This document shows positions 4,529 through 5,878 of a stretch of 5,878 bases of DNA, piece by piece. Position numbers and translations under genes: made by a program. The notes under the pieces are model-generated. The model did not search any database. It was not told the origin of the DNA and was given only the letters and a program-made list of their open reading frames with translations. Source of the stretch: Armatimonadota bacterium (GTDB lineage: Bacteria; Armatimonadota; Armatimonadia; Armatimonadales; Armatimonadaceae); NCBI GenBank assembly GCA_014381035.1, contig JACMIS010000330.1, positions 1 to 5,878 on the forward strand, given 5' to 3'. Position 1 is the stretch's first letter, and every line of letters begins with the position of its first letter.

Positions 4529-5798
4529 CAAGACCACGCCGCGATTTACCACCGCCCGCCTTGTCGCGCTTCTTTTACTATTCGTAGTCGCCGTGTTCGG
4601 AGCCGTCGGATGTGCTCCCGGCACACCGCTCGGGCCGCAAATCCCGGTCAGCGCGAATCCGGAACAAGCCCTGACGGACGGCGCGAAAAAAGTCAAAGTC
4701 GCCGACGAAGCTATAGCGGCTGGCAGCAAGGAAGAAGCGAAAAAGATTTACACGGACGCCGTAACGTACTACACCGTTGCGGCGAGCAAGTATAAAAACA
4801 CGGCGACCGGACTTGCGGCGACCATGGAAGCGGCACGGATCGCGTCCGAGAAACTCGACCAGAAACAACAGGCATACACCCTTCTCAAATCCGGACTCAA
4901 AACGTACCCGGTGGGAAGCCTCGGCACCTCGCAACTTCCGCAAGATGCGATCACACTCTACGAAAAGATCACCCGCGAACTGGATGACCAGAACAGCAAA
5001 ACCTACTACTACATGGTAATGGACGCCCTGATGAAAATCGCGGGCAACAATGCTGTGCTGGCTCTGTTCGTTGTCGCCCTCGCCGTTACGCTCCTGACCT
5101 GGCCTCTTCGCAAAATGGTGCTCGTGCAATCGAACGAGATGAAGCGATTCATGCCGGAAATGAAGAAGATTCAGGAGAAGTACAAAGATGACATGATGCT
5201 CTCCAATGAGAAGATCCAGGAGTTCAACAAGAAGCACGGGATCAACCCGCTTGCCGGTTGTCTCCCGGCTCTCGCGCAGTGGCCCATCACCCTGCTCATG
5301 TATCAGGTCATCGCGCATTACCAGTTTCACTTCACGAACGATCACTTTTTGTGGATCAATGAAAAACTGGGAATGGCGTCACAAAAGTGGCCCTCGCCTT
5401 TCACCGGGGCGGTCGCACCGAACCTCGCCGAGTCAGATCTGATTTTGATGCTGGCGTACGTCGCGTCGATGTACTTCCAGATGCGGTTTACTCCGCAATC
5501 GTCAGCCGACCCGCAAGCCGTCGAAACGCAGAAGCAGATGGCGATCACGATGCCTCTCATGTTCTTCTTTGTGATGTGGAACGGACAATGGGCGTCGGCG
5601 TTCGTACTGTACTGGTTCATGTCGAACATCCTGACGCTCGGTCAGCAGTGGATCATCAACAAGAAACTGCCGAAACTGGAACCGCTGGTTCTGGACGAAA
5701 CAGGTAACGCGGTCAATTCCGCGACTGCCCCGGCGACGGCATCCGGTCCGCTCGCACCAAATCCGCGTCTGATCTCGCCGAAGAATCGGAAGAAATAG
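4494..5798 (+). CDS. yidC: Membrane protein insertase YidC/Oxa1, with lipoprotein-like N-terminus
   Basis: YidC inserts and folds inner-membrane proteins, alone or with SecYEG. In this 434-residue protein, residues 21-40 form a lipoprotein-type signal (hydrophobic stretch, lipobox AVGC, Cys40). Residues 54 to about 170 are a polar, helical extracytoplasmic region with TPR-like character ([20 protein letters not shown] near 80-99) in place of the beta-sandwich P1 domain of Gram-negative YidC. The Oxa1 core spans about 172-392: helix 187-205 ending WPL, the cytoplasmic helical hairpin ([20 protein letters not shown]), [15 protein letters not shown] (251-265), a helix near 314-330 and two more at 350-385. 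A basic tail (KNRKK) fits ribosome contact. The groove arginine expected five residues before the WPL proline is Thr199. The ATG at 4494 abuts a GGAG (4490-4493), so the TTG at 4500, six bases from it, could be the true start. Confidence 0.95.
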   Translation: MLLNPQTTLPTDKTTPRFTTARLVALLLLFVVAVFGAVGCAPGTPLGPQIPVSANPEQALTDGAKKVKVADEAIAAGSKEEAKKIYTDAVTYYTVAASKYKNTATGLAATMEAARIASEKLDQKQQAYTLLKSGLKTYPVGSLGTSQLPQDAITLYEKITRELDDQNSKTYYYMVMDALMKIAGNNAVLALFVVALAVTLLTWPLRKMVLVQSNEMKRFMPEMKKIQEKYKDDMMLSNEKIQEFNKKHGINPLAGCLPALAQWPITLLMYQVIAHYQFHFTNDHFLWINEKLGMASQKWPSPFTGAVAPNLAESDLILMLAYVASMYFQMRFTPQSSADPQAVETQKQMAITMPLMFFFVMWNGQWASAFVLYWFMSNILTLGQQWIINKKLPKLEPLVLDETGNAVNSATAPATASGPLAPNPRLISPKNRKK

Positions 5799-5832
5799 GT
5801 GGGAAGGGGTAGGTTACAGGTTACAGGGAATA
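5798..5832 (+). repeat. Heptamer tract after yidC
   Basis: From 5798 the sequence reads in 7-base steps as GGTGGGA, AGGGGTA, GGTTACA, GGTTACA and GGGAATA. The two GGTTACA units (5812-5825) are identical and the others share the purine-rich start and final A. The unit length is the same as in the rpmH-rnpA repeat but the sequence differs. The tract is followed by a small GGAA-TAG-TTCC hairpin (5827-5837). It does not resemble a terminator. Confidence 0.6.
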
Positions 5833-5849
5833 GTTCCGGAATGGGGCAC

Positions 5850-5878
5850 ATGATCAACGTGTCGCTTTCGGTTTCCGG
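5850..5878 (+). CDS. Possible start of the next gene, jag/khpB by position, cut by the window edge
   Basis: An ATG at 5850 opens a frame reading MINVSLSVS up to the edge; an in-frame ATG at 5841 and a GTG at 5859 are alternative starts. In many bacteria the RNA-binding protein Jag (KhpB) follows yidC, and its N-terminal Jag domain begins with a short strand of this kind. Nine complete codons are too few to identify a protein, so the call rests on position. The 51-base gap to yidC consists mostly of heptamer repeats. Confidence 0.35.

Noticed and set aside
4578..5345. A 255-codon open frame antisense to yidC
   Set aside because: It lies entirely within a certain yidC gene on the other strand. 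Its translation is rich in His, Arg and Phe with no known motif, typical of an antisense shadow in GC-rich coding DNA.

Overview
The right half of this window carries the conserved bacterial gene run rpmH (ribosomal protein L34), rnpA (RNase P protein), yidD and yidC, all on the + strand. It is followed by the first bases of another + strand frame in the place where jag/khpB often lies. The order is that of the oriC-proximal cluster of many bacteria, but dnaA is absent from the window and I see no cluster of DnaA boxes. Where dnaA is often found, a [2Fe-2S] ferredoxin gene instead points away from rpmH, followed by a Uma2-family nuclease gene on the same (-) strand.

The left half (1-3035) looks like accessory or lineage-specific DNA. 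It holds a secreted glycosidase-like protein (- strand, 195-1595), an unrecognised four-helix membrane protein (+ strand, 1703-2275), and the Uma2 protein (- strand, 2272-3012), whose stop codon overlaps that of the membrane protein gene. The first 194 bases may hold the 3' end of a + strand gene running into the glycosidase gene.

The organism is a moderately GC-rich bacterium. Uma2-family proteins, heptamer-based intergenic repeats and a YidC with a lipoprotein-type N-terminus and a helical extracytoplasmic domain suggest a deep-branching, environmental, non-proteobacterial lineage. Armatimonadota is my best guess, and it is inference only.

The housekeeping genes form one pathway-like unit: L34 builds the ribosome, RnpA matures tRNA, and YidD and YidC insert proteins into the membrane. 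A clear promoter (TTGCGA, 17 bp, TGaTATAGT) precedes rpmH. yidD is translationally coupled to rnpA by a GTGA overlap. yidC overlaps the end of yidD and seems to have its own perfect extended -10 promoter inside yidD.

The most unusual points are these. (1) The whole rpmH-rnpA gap is made of degenerate 7-bp repeats in opposite orientations. They form a long imperfect stem that ends two bases before the rnpA start codon and leaves no Shine-Dalgarno sequence. (2) YidC has a helical lipoprotein-like N-terminal domain and a threonine where the conserved hydrophilic-groove arginine is expected. (3) RnpA has RNG in place of the RNR motif. (4) A second heptamer tract follows yidC. No RNA genes, CRISPR arrays, insertion sequences or convincing intrinsic terminators were found.
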